From positions 186,001 through 250,000 of the forward strand of contig JANEZZ010002679.1 in the NCBI GenBank assembly GCA_026122225.1: a stretch of 64,000 nucleotides of DNA. Direction: 5' to 3'. A program made the translations under genes and the position numbers. Positions 10,554 through 21,343 of this stretch are shown here, one piece after another (position 1 is the first letter of the stretch; every line of letters starts with the position of its first letter). The stretch is from Heloderma charlesbogerti (lineage: Eukaryota; Chordata; Lepidosauria; Squamata; Helodermatidae). The notes beneath the pieces were generated by a model, which searched no databases, had not been told where the DNA came from, and saw only the letters and a program-made list of their open reading frames with translations.

Positions 10554-10909
10554 TCACTGGCCCAGTTCACAGGTCACAACAACCCGTGAATGAGGCAATG
10601 TGCTGGTATTTGCTGCCCAATTTCTCCCACTGCAAACAGGAGTGGATAAACAACGTAGGGTTGCTTGCTCCCTGGGTTGTTTAGCATTGAATCCAAAGCT
10701 GTACCTCTGGCTGGTCTCTGCCCCAACAAGCCAGAGAAATAACCTATGGTTTATTCTTAGATTATTTCTCTAACTTGTCAAGGGAGGGACAACCCCGAGG
10801 TCAGGATTTGGATGCAGTGCTAAACAACCCAGCAACAGAGAGTCCTTGGGTTATTCAGCCTCTCCCGCTGCAAAATCCTAGGATGTTGTCACATGCACAC
10901 TGGGTCAGG
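10554..10909. mobile_element. Foldback element, about 355 bp
   Basis: Extended imperfect palindrome. Outer arms are GGCCCAGTTCACAGGTCAC against a reverse-complement GTCACATGCACACTGGGTC. Middle arms are CTGGGTTGTTTAGCATTG against TGCTAAACAACCCAG. The inner stem is CAAG-CCAGAGAAATAA against TTATTTCTCTAACTTG around 10765. No coding content. Superfamily unknown. Confidence 0.65.
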
Positions 10910-12903
10910 CACACTAAATACATCCCCCACAGGCATACTGCCACCAGGCACACTACCAAGAAGCATGCCAGAGACCACCACACCCATCTGCTTTTAAATA
11001 GGATGGGGGTGTTTGGGGGGGTTGGCAGGGTCGGCTCCTGGGGACAGAAGGGAGCAGCTGGGATGGTGGTGGGGAGCCAGGAGGGAGCTCTCAGTTTGGA
11101 ACCTCTGAATATCATCACAAAGCCTGGATTGAGCAGACATCGCTGCTATCCTGAGTCTTGACAACTTGTTAATGGCAGAGTGAAGAGTGCTGAGATTGGA
11201 AGTGGGAGAATGAATTCAAATTCCTGTTCCTCCATCTTGAATTTGCTGGGTGTACCTACACTACAAATGAATGTCTGTTTTACAGTAATGTAACCGTCAT
11301 GACTTCCCCCAAAGAATTCTGGGAATTGTCATTTGGCGAGGGTGATGAGAATTATCTGACGAAAATTCCTAGCCCCTTCCAAGCCCCAGTCCCTGGGGAC
11401 AGGCCTGGCAACAGTACCCGCCACACTCAAGAAGCTCCTGGGGCCCTTGTATCATAGCGGGGCCCACCAGAGTTGACAACTGCCCTGCCCCCTGCCCCCC
11501 ATCAGAAGGCATAGTCTACAGGCCACTATTTTAAATTCTCATAGTGCCATGGAACAATGCTGCTCCTAGCTGCCCACTACTGCCACCACAGCCTACTGCT
11601 GCTTCTAGGAAAACCCACAACTAAGGCCCAGCAGAGGGAACTTTGTCAAGGGCCTGGAACTGGCCTCAAACCCACCATGGGCACTAAGCGGCCTAAAGCC
11701 TTTTGTAGCAGCATTGTTATAATTCGAGAGGCATAGCCCATAATTCATTGCAGTGTTGCAGTGTATACTGGGCTGGGGTGCTATTTTCAGATCATGCAGT
11801 CCGTTTACTAGTATATAATTTAACAAAACTATCTCTCAAAACGGGTGCTCTTTTAAAGACAACTGAGGGTATGAGCTAACAGAACAGAACATGGCTGTCT
11901 TAGGGCACAACTGCACAGATTTTAGTCATTCCCAGAGAAGCCAGGGAACAGAAGATTCTCAGTTCCTCGTGCTTACCAAATTTTGATTGCCAGAACACTT
12001 TGGGGGAGCCGTGTGTTGCTGTATGTCCTTGCACACATGCGCATCCTGTCATGCAAGTTTCATATGTACATGGGATATAAGGTCCAAACGGGACTTTAAC
12101 AGAGGTGTGGTGCACAAATTTTTGCACTAAGCTCTTATTCAAATGAGGGATAGCTGCTTCTAAGTTCAGGGAACTTAACTCAAACACATTTCCTTGGGGA
12201 AATTCACTCACACATTCTCATTAGGTTGAAAAACAGAACAAAGTTTATTTTTACAGAGATTATTCTCAAATATGAACATGTAAAAATGTTACAGAGGAGA
12301 ACATTGGCTTGATTAGTATACCCATCCCCCTAGCACAGGAGGTGGTATACTTATTTCTAACAGACCTAACTAATAGATGGAAAATGTGCAGACTGGGGAG
12401 ATTAGTGTTGCTGAATATGCAGGGGAGGTGGCACTATGGAAATGGTGAAGAGGAGTTTGGGGAGCCTGTCAACCAGGGGAAGCAACCAGGGGAAGCAGGG
12501 ATACTGGTGAAGTAGGGGACAGAGGGAGGAAATGGATAGGTTCAGAAGAGCATGAGATGGCTATAATGACGTGACTCAGAGGAAAGGAAACCTGAAGTAC
12601 CTCGTTTCAAGATTGTGTTCCCCAAAGTTGTAAAAATACCATGGACACAGACCACCCTTGGTAGTCTCAGTTTTACTTAGCATCAGGCCATTTGGTCCCT
12701 CTTGAATACCACGTTGTCAAAAGAAAACTGATGGCTCTTGATCAGCTGGCAGTCACGGTGAAGATGGGAAGACTGAATGGAGCTGTTAGGGACCTTGGAT
12801 CCACAACAACTTGGTCAAAGACAGATCTTGCCAATTGAGCACTCTCAATTTGATTAAAGTTTGGATGCTTCTTGAGTACTGTTCGGTAGCTGTTTCTCTA
12901 CAC
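10910..12903. other. Unassigned region, possible MITE remnant near 11226-11400
   Basis: The segment at 11250-11360 (CTACACTACAAATGAATG, then AAGAATTCTGGGAATTGTC) resembles termini of common sauropsid MITEs, but its partner end was not found. The rest is unremarkable. The open frame 11900-12211 (reverse) has no domain signature. Confidence 0.35.
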
Positions 12904-13010
12904 CAGGGATGTTGAACCTCAGGTTTCTGGGCCAAATCCAGCCTGGCTGTGGTCTCAGTCCAGTCCTCCGGGGTCCCCCAGATTGTCACGCCCCCTTAGC
13001 CTTTTTTAGG
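12904..13010. mobile_element. Possible hAT terminus (CAGGGATGTTGAACCTC)
   Basis: Begins CAGGGATGTTGAACCTCAGG followed by GGGCCAAATCCAGCCTGGC. This matches the pattern of vertebrate hAT/Charlie ends (CAGGGGTGTCAAAC then GGCCGGATCTGGCC). No opposite terminus or 8 bp duplication was found, so this is at most half an element. Confidence 0.45.
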
Positions 13011-14425
13011 CCTAGTACATCAACAATCTAGCTGACCCCTTTCTCCTCTTTACATAGCAAAAATATTATTACAGCCATATTATGGAAAAGGCATCTTTAT
13101 TAAGCATTTTGAACAGTGCTTTACTTAAAATGTAAGAAAAGAAACACATTTTGAGGAAGCTACTTGAACTGGTTCAGGTGTTATTAAATGAGACTGGTTC
13201 TTCTGTTAATACATTACACTACATATAATTCCAGCAGTCATAAGGAACTTTTGTTCTCAATGATCTACATCTATTAAATGAATTATTTTCATAACATCCA
13301 GCTGGGAATAATTATATCAGCTGAAGCTTTGATAAACTAGTCATTATTTTCCTTGCCTTCTGCACCAAATTCACAATCTTAAATAAACTCAAGGTAATTT
13401 TTAGCTTTCTTCAAGGCTTTCTGTGGTTTTTTGTTAATTTTGTTGGGGATTTTCTCGTTCACAAAATCACCCTTCTTCCTATGCTTGTGCTATATCTGAA
13501 CTAACCCCTGCTGCATCCTTTTATGGCCTATGTGATCTTGTGCCTCAGCATTGTTTACTGTTTGTGCCTTATGCATCAAGTGCTACATAAAAGCATATCT
13601 TCATGGCACGCTGCTTTAGAAATTTATACTGAAAAGAGCTATACAAATCTCATAAATAAATAACAATAAAAGAAAACATTATGAGGAAGTCTGAATATCT
13701 AAAAGTAGAAACACACCACCCCAAGAAGCATGCCCTGGGCTTAATCAAAGCTGTTTCTTACCAGCAAGAGCTCTAATTAAACATGACAGTAATGTGTGTG
13801 TGTGTTTCTGAGAAGGAATACTGCTATTCATTATCCAGTTTGACATCAAGGTTGGTGCTGTTGTGTAGCCTACAAAAACCAAAAAAAGAAAATTGCCCAA
13901 CCACATGACCAAAATAGCAAATACATTCCAAGGGTATGCTACAGGCAGTCAGCTTTTCTCACATGGTGGGCAAATAGGCACAACTATACTCTTGTCCTAA
14001 TTTTTTTTTTTCCCAACCATAGTCTAGAAAACGGCTGGTGGCTAATATGTCACATCAGATATGATTTCTGTTTCTCTCCCTAACATTTTATTGTGAAAGA
14101 ATTAGAGTAGGACTTATAAAACACTGAACTTCAGACTGTACCAGCATTTCACTATTAATCCTATTTTATAGCTCAGTTATTGGGGTTGGGTCAAGCAGCC
14201 AAATGTCAGCTTGACACCGAAAATGGTAGAAAAAACTATTTGGAAGGGGTTTGGCAAATGTTGGACTTTATTGAACAAATCGACCTTGGCACTTTCAAAT
14301 GTGTACAGCCTCTTGAACCTATAAGCAATAGGTTCCTGCTTATTTCTTGTGTCCCAAGAAAATGCTTGTTTAATAGTAATAAGAGCCAAATGCCATGTTA
14401 TGCCAACATCTGGAAAACAAAATGG
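13011..14425. other. Unassigned spacer
   Basis: AT-rich. Ends of a possible LINE/SINE tail (AAATAAATAACAATAAAAG) near 13655, and a short (TG)n at 13793. No gene supported. Confidence 0.4.
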
Positions 14426-14532
14426 GTTGGATCCAGATTGTGTTATGCTTAGAGTAGACCCACTGAAATCGGACTTACTTGTCTCATTTATTTAATGGGT
14501 CTATTCTAAGCATAACAAAATCTGGATCCAAC
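14426..14532. mobile_element. Palindromic MITE, 107 bp
   Basis: Nearly perfect hairpin: GTTGGATCCAGATTGTGTT on the left is matched by AACAAAATCTGGATCCAAC on the right, with ATGCTTAGAGTAGACCC against GGGTCTATTCTAAGCAT as the inner arm. The central loop is about 25 bp. It resembles the GCAATCCTATG MITE group (16621, 21205, 28752, 30034) in size and design, but differs in sequence. Confidence 0.75.
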
Positions 14533-14711
14533 ACATTATATGTAGAATGGGTGAACAGAACACACAAACACTTTCAATTCAAACTTTTTTAAAAATAAGT
14601 AAGCAGATTCATTCATCAAGTTTCACATTAGGGAAAAATCAGATATCAAGTGAATTATAAGAATCTATGCCCATGTTCCATCACATTCTAAGCCCTGTTC
14701 AGGGCAGGCAT

Positions 14712-14830
14712 TATTTATTTTATTTAATATATTTCTATACTGCCGTTATGCAAAGGCACCCAAGGCAGTTTACAATTTTTAAATACAGAAACAAACATTT
14801 GTTACCAAAAACCAAAAAAACATCAGAATA
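14712..14830 (-). mobile_element. LINE 3' end relic
   Basis: TTTATTTTATTTAATATATT then TCTATACTGCC and AAGGCAGTTTACAATTTTTAAA, the reverse complement of a common LINE/SINE tail with poly-(AATAAA). The same TTTCTATACTGCC start occurs at 40363. No coding remains. Confidence 0.5.
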
Positions 14831-14992
14831 TAGTTATCTCAGATCAATTGAAGGTTCCTTCAGGAGCTGAGGGCATGAGCTCCCCGGCCTGGGCTTCTGC
14901 CCAAGGAAGGTAGGGGACAGACTGCCCCAACAGTCTTCTCAGGTGGTTGGTGGTCCTTCAGGAGTGTGAGCCCCCTGGCATGGGCTCAGGGG

Positions 14993-15480
14993 CATCATTA
15001 TAGGAGGCCCACCTGGGCACGACCCCAGGATCTTTTTTGAGCTGTGCCCCGGATCTTTTGAGCTGTCCTAATTGCCTTTTTTTTTTTTTTTACATTTTCC
15101 CATTGACTTGCATTGGAAAACAGAAACGGCCATAACTTTTTTAGTTTGTATGATAAATGCATGACATTTGGAGACCTGGTAGCCCCCATGGTGCTGACTG
15201 AACTTGCCAAATTTCAGGCAGTTAGGCCTAGTGACTTTTGTGCTAGTCACAGGTACAATTTGCTGTTTTCAAGAATATCTGTCAAAGCAAAGAGCTATAA
15301 TTTTTGTGTGCTGCCACATAAGTTAATGGAATTTGGGGACCTGGCAGCCCCTATGGAGCTGACTGAATGTGCCAAATTTCAGACAGGTCCAGTGGCTTTT
15401 GTGTTAGCCATGTGCAAAGTTTCCTTTTCTCAGAGACTAAAACAAAAAGTAAAAACTGTCAAGCCACGCAGGGGATTACA
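14993..15480. repeat. Dispersed repeat with two about 166 bp direct units
   Basis: The block GACCTGGTAGCCCCCATGG, then TGCCAAATTTCAGGCAG and GTGACTTTTGTGCTAG, starts at about 15173. A diverged second unit starts about 166 bp later (GACCTGGCAGCCCCTATGG and onward). The region opens with GTGCCCCGGATCTTTTGAG and a T15 run. A related unit lies in reverse orientation at about 19411-19470. The 129-codon forward frame across it is not protein-like. Confidence 0.55.
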
Positions 15481-16352
15481 GATCTTAATCAGAAGGTGTT
15501 GAAGGTGACCATTAGGAGGTCACTATCCTTAGTCTCTGGCGTAGGGGTTTTTTGTTTGTTTGTTTGTTTTTGAGGTGAGGTACTTTTCTGCTCTTACTTG
15601 CCCACTGTTGGAAGCTTGCTTGCAATGAAATTTTGAAGAGGGAGAAGGAAGGGAAGAAAGAGCTTCATGTGAAATACTGATATTTCACACAGCATCTGAT
15701 TTTACTGCCCCAAAAGAGAACCTTTGGCTTCTGCAGAAGTTTAGTAGCTTCAGTACAGCAAAGGATCCAATCAGCCTCCACAAACTTCTTTCTCTCCCTC
15801 CACTTTAATTTCTCCTAAATAGCTGTAGGATTCGAATTATTCCAAAAGGAGGGTTAGGACTATGTGGCATCATGATCAAGGAACTGTTGAGGCTTTTGAA
15901 CAGGTTCTACAGTTTTAAAAAAGCTAGAAAAAGCCCTCAGCCACCTCACCTCATAAAGTTAATTTAAGTGCATGCAATCCTTGCAAACCCTCCACAGCCT
16001 CCTAAATTCCTCTGAAGTAAAGTACTACCTCTCTGAAAGGAGCCACTTGGCTTAGGGAATTCTCTCTACCCCCCTCCAATCACCATTCTTCTTTTCTTCT
16101 TCCCTCCCATTTATCCTGTTCTTTCTTGCTCTTCTTTATTGCACCCAGAGCATATCTTGGGGAATTCTTAAAGAGAATTCTGTTCACTGGGCAAGAGAAG
16201 TTCTGAACGGTATTTGACTTTATACAGACAGACAAGAGGGTTGGTTTTTGTCTCTCTCACTCAAGTCTTTGAGAAAAGTGTGTTCACATGGTTGCAGAGA
16301 AGCAAATCTGGGGCTGTTTTGTTTGCTGGTTGCTATTATCCAGCAATAGGAA
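15481..16352. other. Unassigned spacer
   Basis: Includes a short (GTTT)n run at 15556. No repeat family or gene recognised. Confidence 0.4.
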
Positions 16353-16553
16353 GGGCTGTAACTCAGTGGCGGAGCACATGCTTGGTATGCAGACAGTCCC
16401 AGGTTCAATCCCCAGCATCTCCAGGCAGGGCTAGGAAAGAATCTGGCCTGGCTGAAACCCTGGATCGCCGCTGCTGCCAGTCAGTGTCACCAGTAGTGCG
16501 CTAGATGGACCCAGGGTCCTACTCAGTATAAGGCAGCTTCCTATGTTCCTATG
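16353..16553 (+). mobile_element. tRNA-Ala-derived SINE with CR1-like tail
   Basis: The first 72 bp retain tRNA-Ala character: GGGCTGTAACTCAGTGGCGG (A box), GCATGC-type anticodon region, GGTTCAATCCC (B box) and an acceptor-like end GCATCTCC. A body segment follows (GATGGACCCAGGGTC, ACTCAGTATAAGGCAGCTTCC), then tandem TTCCTATG at the 3' end. That tail resembles CR1/L2-type LINE tails, which suggests the partner LINE. No CCA end, and the head is mutated, so it is a SINE and not a functional tRNA gene. Confidence 0.82.
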
Positions 16554-16620
16554 AACAGAAAAATTTAATAAAAATAAGAGAGGGGGTGGAAGTGGAGGGG
16601 AGATAAATACTGCTCACCTA

Positions 16621-16703
16621 TACAATCCTATGTATGCCTACTCAGAAGTGAGCCACATTATGTTTAATGAGGCTTACCCTCTGGAAAGTGGGCATAGGAT
16701 TCC
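16621..16703. mobile_element. Palindromic MITE (ACAATCCTATG family)
   Basis: Hairpin of about 80 bp: ACAATCCTATGTATGCCTAC with CAGAAGTGAG on the left arm, matched by AAGTGGGCATAGGATT on the right. Related short palindromes at 21205, 28752, 30034 and 35015 share CATAGGATTGC-type ends and a central CCATT/AATGG. No coding. Confidence 0.65.
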
Positions 16704-17229
16704 AGCACAAGTTACTTTTGCAGGGAGGTTTGCAGCCTGATCTTCTTCATGTTTATTCAGAAAAAAGTCCTGAGTTGTGAGCTTGGTACTGCGCAGGCTT
16801 AATACACTGCACACCCAATTCCAGTCTAATGAATTGACTACCCTTTGAGCTCAGTCCTATGCACGTTTTGCCATTTGTGTTTTTCTTTAAATTTTGCATG
16901 AACTCTAGCTTCAGTTGTGTGAGAAAGGCACGCTCAGAGTTTCTCCATAACTTAGTTCTAGTTTTGAAAACAGACTCACTGGCTGAATCCTGGTGTCTTG
17001 GCACAAATGAAATTGTGGGGAGGAAGATACAATGAGAGCTTCTGCATAACAAGGAAGAGGTAGAGGACAATTGCACAAACCAAAACATCTGTTTTTGTGA
17101 AGAGTTGCTGGAGGATGGTAGGATGAGGGATGGTTGTATGGAGGGGAATAGAATGTATGGTAAGGGGAGAATGTAAGTGCTCAGTGTTGAAAGAAAAGAA
17201 TTCTGCATATGCCCAGAGGCACTGTCTAT
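16704..17229. other. Unassigned spacer
   Basis: The 151-codon reverse frame at 16753-17208 is rich in Ser, Phe and Leu without domain features and is not supported. Confidence 0.35.
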
Positions 17230-17380
17230 TTAAGAACATAAGAAGAGCCATGCTGCATCAGACCAAAGTCCGTCTAGTCCAGCATTCTGTTCACACAGTG
17301 CCCAACCAGATGCCTACGGGAAACCCACAAGCAAGACATGAGTGCAACAGCACCTTCCCACCCATGTTGCCCAGCTGCTA
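17230..17380 (-). mobile_element. CR1 LINE 3' end, reverse
   Basis: Starts with AAGAACATAAGAAGAGCC, the reverse complement of the TTCTTATG tail, then CTAGTCCAGCATTCTGTTC and CACACAGTG. It is a 150 bp 5'-truncated copy lying about 50 bp from the Tc1 element. Confidence 0.85.
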
Positions 17381-17432
17381 ACGTTGGTGAAATGTAAATA
17401 AATTCTAGTAATTCTAAATTTGCATGCATGTA

Positions 17433-19079
17433 CAGTCAGGGCCAGAAATTATTGGAACAAGGATAACTGTTTTGGCAGTTGGCCTCTGTACACCACCATA
17501 CTGAAGCTGAAAGGAAACACACCCAGATGGGAGCAAAGTCAGGACTTCCAGCTGTAATTCAAGGGGTTTGACAAAAGTGGGACACCATTCAGGAAGGACA
17601 GCCAGTGGCATATACCCCCCGCATCGTTGGTGGCTCATAAGTAATGGAATGAATGGCTGACAAGCAGCTGCATGGCCAGGTGTGGCCTGTTTCCTGGGTA
17701 CCCCATGACCAATCAAGCAGATAAAAGGACTGGAGGAGGTTCTGAGTTACATTTGCATTTGGTAGCTATTCACTGGACCTCCCAACATGAGGTCCAAAGA
17801 GGTGTCCATGCGAGTGAAGGAGGCCGTCATTAGGCTGAGGAAACAAAATAAACCCATCAGAGAGATAGCAAAAACATCGGGAGTGGCCAACACAACAGTT
17901 TGGAACATCCTGAAAAAGAAGGAATTAACTGGCAAGCTCAGCAACAGCAAAAGGCCTGGAAGACCACGGAAGACAACTAAAGTGGATGACCACAGAATTC
18001 TGCTCATGGTGAAGAGGAACCCTTTCACAACATCTAGCCAGGACAAGAATGCTCTTGAGGAGGTAGGCATGTCATTGTCAACATCTACAGTCAAGAGATG
18101 GCTTTATGAATGTAAATACAGAGGCTTCACAACAAGGTGCAAACCACTGGTAACTCTCAAGAACAGCAGGCCAGATTAGCCCTTGCCAGCAAACACCTAA
18201 AAAACCTGCCCAGTTCTGGAATAAGATTCTTTGGACTGATGAAACCAAGATTAACTTGTACCAGAATGATGGGAAGAGAAAAGTATGGAGAAGGAACGGA
18301 ACAGCTCATGATCCAAAGCATACCACATCATCAGTCAAACACGGTGGAGGCAGTGTTATGGAATGGGCATGTACGGCTGCCAATGGAAACAGGTCACTGG
18401 AGTTTATTGATGACCTGACTGCTGATAAAAGCAGCAGGATGAATTCTGAAGTGTATAGGGCTATACTTTCTGCTCAGATTCAGCTGAATGCTGCCAAACG
18501 GATAGGACGCCACTTCATATTGCAGATGGATAATGACCCAAAACATACAGCAAAAGCTACCCAAGAGTTTCTCAAGGCAAAGAAGTGGGATGTTCTTCAA
18601 TGGCCAAGTGAGTCACCTGATCTCAACCCAATATAGAGCATGCTTTTCACTTACTGAAGGCAAGACTGAAGGCAGAAAGACCCACAAACAAGCAGCAGCT
18701 GAAGGCAGCTGCAGTAAAGTCCTGGCAAAGCATCTCGAGGGAGGAAACTCAGCATTTGGTCATGTCCATGGGTTCCAGACTTCAGACAGTCATTGACTGC
18801 AAAGGATTTTCATCCAGGTATTAAAGGCGATCCTTAAGTTTGAAATGATATTGGTTTGTTCCATTACTTATGAGCCACCAATGATGGGGGGGGGGGTATG
18901 CCACTGGCTGTCCTTCCTGAATGGTTAGTGCCCCACTTTTGCCAAACCCCTTGAATTACAGCTGAAAGTCCTGCCTTCGCTCCCATCTGGGTGTGTTTCC
19001 TTTCAACTTCAATGTGGTGGTGTACAGAGGCCAACTGCCAAAACAGTTATCCTTGTTCCTATATTTCTGGCCCTGACAG
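17433..19079 (+). mobile_element. Tc1-like transposon with long inverted ends and TA duplications
   Basis: A 1.65 kb Tc1/mariner element. TA dinucleotides flank it (17431-17432 and 19080-19081). Inverted ends run 17433 to about 17650 and about 18859 to 19079, each near 220 bp, with ends CAGTCAGGGCCAGAAA and its diverged complement. An inner motif ATAAGTAATGGAATGAA (about 17638) resembles the outer AGAAATTATTGGAACAA (about 17445), suggesting the two-binding-site IR/DR layout known from Sleeping Beauty-type elements. Inside is one frameshifted transposase gene. Both ends are largely intact, so only the gene is dead. Confidence 0.92.
17787..18824 (+). pseudogene. Tc1 transposase, DD34E type, three frameshifts
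   Basis: Cut-and-paste transposase of about 345 codons in three broken segments. Segment 1 (17787 to about 18165) holds an N-terminal helix-turn-helix (KPIREIAKTSGVANTTVW) and a GRPRKTT hook. The frame shifts near 18165 and again near 18215. Segment 3 has WTDETK with the first catalytic Asp codon at 18238, and ILQMDNDPKHTAKA with the second at 18529. A 2 bp TA insertion at about 18634 then turns NPI-Glu into a stop. The catalytic Glu codon (18636-18638) is intact just beyond it and falls 35 codons after the second Asp once the insertion is discounted, giving DD34E. The frame then stays open to the natural stop at 18822. Confidence 0.9.
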
Positions 19080-19084
19080 TATAT

Positions 19085-19620
19085 CCTTCAGAAACTCTGC
19101 AGGTTTCTTGCCTGGGGGCACCTCTAATGACCTGTGCATTTTCTTACAAATTTTTCTAAAAACTATTGGGGAAGGGATGAAGGGAAGGAAAAGTAAATCA
19201 CTCCCTCCCCCAAATTAGAGAACTCCCCTTCCACATGAACTGCTGCACCTATCCTTCTGAAACTTTGCTTGTTCCTTACTTAGGGACAACTCTAGTCTGT
19301 CTGTAATTTTCAGAACAATGGTCCACAAGGAAAATAGGGAGATAAGTATATCTTTTTTTGAAGACCTCAAAATGTGAAAGCCACCCTTGCACAAAAATCC
19401 TTGTGGCTATTATTCTGAAATTTGGCAGACATGATCTCCTCTGATGGGGCAATGGATCCTGACATTTTTATCCAATTCTTCCAAGTAATAATGTTTTTGG
19501 CAGTTCCCTTTAAAAGAAAATCAAAATATAGACTCTGCACCTATTTTTTCTGACATTGGTCAGGTGTAAGTTACAGATTTTTTCTAATTCCCATGCTAGT
19601 CAGCAGGAAGCATAAAGACT
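19085..19620 (-). repeat. Dispersed repeat with about 160-168 bp diverged units
   Basis: CTTCAGAAACTCTGCAGG (19087), CTTCTGAAACTTTGCTTG (19254) and ATTCTGAAATTTGGCAG (19411) start successive units about 160-168 bp apart, each followed by a GGGGC/AGGGACA and CTCTA-type segment. The third unit aligns with the reverse complement of the block at 15173-15260, so these are probably one family. Not protein coding. Confidence 0.5.
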
Positions 19621-19783
19621 CATTTTTCCAAACCCTGACTCAGGTTTGGTGCTGAGCTGAAGTGGTCCAACTATAAATTGGCCCAAACAGAAGTAGGATG
19701 TTTTCCAAAATGCTGAATTGGGGTCTGAGTTGAGGTGGGGTGGGGGTTCAGTGCACACTTCTTCTCTATGTATGTACATATGT

Positions 19784-19864
19784 AATCTATACACACACAC
19801 AAGGACACCACACATGCACACACAAATATATATATATAAGAGGTGCACTTAGACTCCGATATAT

Positions 19865-19910
<46 letters not shown>

Positions 19911-19912
19911 CA
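19784..19912. repeat. Compound (AC)n / (TA)n microsatellite
   Basis: Short AC and TA runs lead to a long TA array at about 19868-19904. The open frames across it translate to Tyr-Ile repeats and are artefacts. Confidence 0.95.
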
Positions 19913-19999
19913 AATTTGTGTTATGGGCCTGTGCCCCGGATCTTTTAAGAACCTAGCAACGCTCCTGCATGGGCTTACACTAAAAAAGGCCTCATGGAT

Positions 20000-20275
20000 A
20001 CAGAAGGGCTGTGGAGCCACTCATTTAGCCCCAACCCAAGGCCACATGACTCCTCCCAACCCCACATATGTTGAGGGATAACTTCTGCAGCTGGAAGGCT
20101 TTTCAATCTGTGGAGGCTCCCCACACAACTCAGAAGCCTGGGAAATCACATGGGGGCCTCCACAGATAGAAAAGGCTTTGCACTGAAGAAGGTATCCCTC
20201 AACATGCCAGGGCTTGGGAGGAGTCACGTGACTCTGGAGGGCGGAGCTAAAGGCATGGCCTCTCAGCCCCTTTGT
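20000..20275. mobile_element. Foldback MITE, about 276 bp
   Basis: Arms 20000-20104 and 20158-20275 are inverted copies: CATGACTCCTCCCAACCCC against GGGCTTGGGAGGAGTCACG, GTTGAGGGATA against TATCCCTCAAC, and CTGTGGAGGC against GCCTCCACAG. The loop is about 50 bp. Arm identity is roughly 75-80 percent by eye. No target duplication recognised. Confidence 0.72.
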
Positions 20276-21204
20276 AACCATGTTGCCCATTGGACATGTA
20301 ATGCCTGAATAGGACTGAAGAGTGACCAAGAAACAGAAACAAGAGTGGGGTTGTGCAGATAAAGAGGCAAAGCTATGCAGATCAAAGGCTTGATTCTCCA
20401 TGGCTGAGATCACCATGGGCAAAGGGCATATTTAGCCTCCCCCCCAGTGGTGTCCCATAGTACACCCCTTTGCTTTCTCCTGTATAAATGAAAGGTTGCC
20501 AGTGAATCCTATGGAGAAAGTGTGCTGTGCATGGGGATATTGTTGGCCTGCCTTTTGCTCCTGACATTGAATGGTCAAATCATCACTGACAGGCATCCTA
20601 GGGGGCAGGAGGCGGGGGGATGACAAAATACTCAGTGTCCTTTCATTGTGCATGCCCCCCATACATAATATCCCCTGCTATAACTGACAGGCCTTCTGTT
20701 TATTCTTCATAAAAGGAGGCCATGCCCTTTCAAAAATACCAAGAGTACATTGCCTTTCTTCTCCCACCCGTACCTATTCAGCACGTTTTGCCATTTCAGG
20801 TATTTCCGATAATTTGCACAGGAAATTCCAGTTGTTCCATGAATGAACAGATTCCATGAATGAACAGATAGCCCAATACTTTTCCCAATTCAAAAAAACA
20901 TTGGTCACGCTTAAATTCCATTGAAATTCATGGGACTTAAGTCAGTCCTTCCCAGTGGAACAAAATACAAGTAACTAGGCAGGGAGAAAGATGGAAGATG
21001 GAGCGGGGGCGGTGGCAGAAAAAGAGAGGAGGAAGGAGTAGGGGCGGCAGAAAGAGAGAGAGAAAAGGAGATCGCCCCACCTATTTTTGGCTGTGGCCCT
21101 GTCTATCCATGGCATGCGCTGCCCCCCACCCTGCCCCCCACTACCACCAGACAATCCCTGAAAGAATGCAGCCCTCAACAGGAAAAAAAAGTCCCTCACC
21201 CATG
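20276..21204. other. Unassigned spacer
   Basis: No coding or repeat signature beyond a purine-rich tract near 20990-21075. Confidence 0.4.
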
Positions 21205-21280
21205 CTATAACACTTTCTTGGGAGTAAGCGCCATTGAACTCAATTGGACTTACATCTGAGTACACATGTATACTGAATTG
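21205..21280. mobile_element. Palindromic MITE remnant (TGGGAGTAAG family)
   Basis: TTGGGAGTAAGCGCCATTGA, then CAATTGGACTTACATCTGAG and TACACATGTATACTG: the usual layout of the short palindromic family at 16621 and 28752, more diverged. Confidence 0.55.
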
Positions 21281-21343
21281 CTCTGCCTGTGCCTGGTTTT
21301 GACATAGTTCTGGGCTATTGCTATTGAATTTTCATATATCAGT

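Noticed and set aside
15113..15502. 129-codon forward frame
   Set aside because: Covers two diverged direct-repeat units; internal similarity is due to the repeat.
16353..16425. Functional tRNA-Ala gene
   Set aside because: Mutated stems, and it continues directly into a SINE body and tail.
16753..17208. 151-codon reverse frame
   Set aside because: Low-complexity Ser/Leu/Phe composition without recognisable family features.
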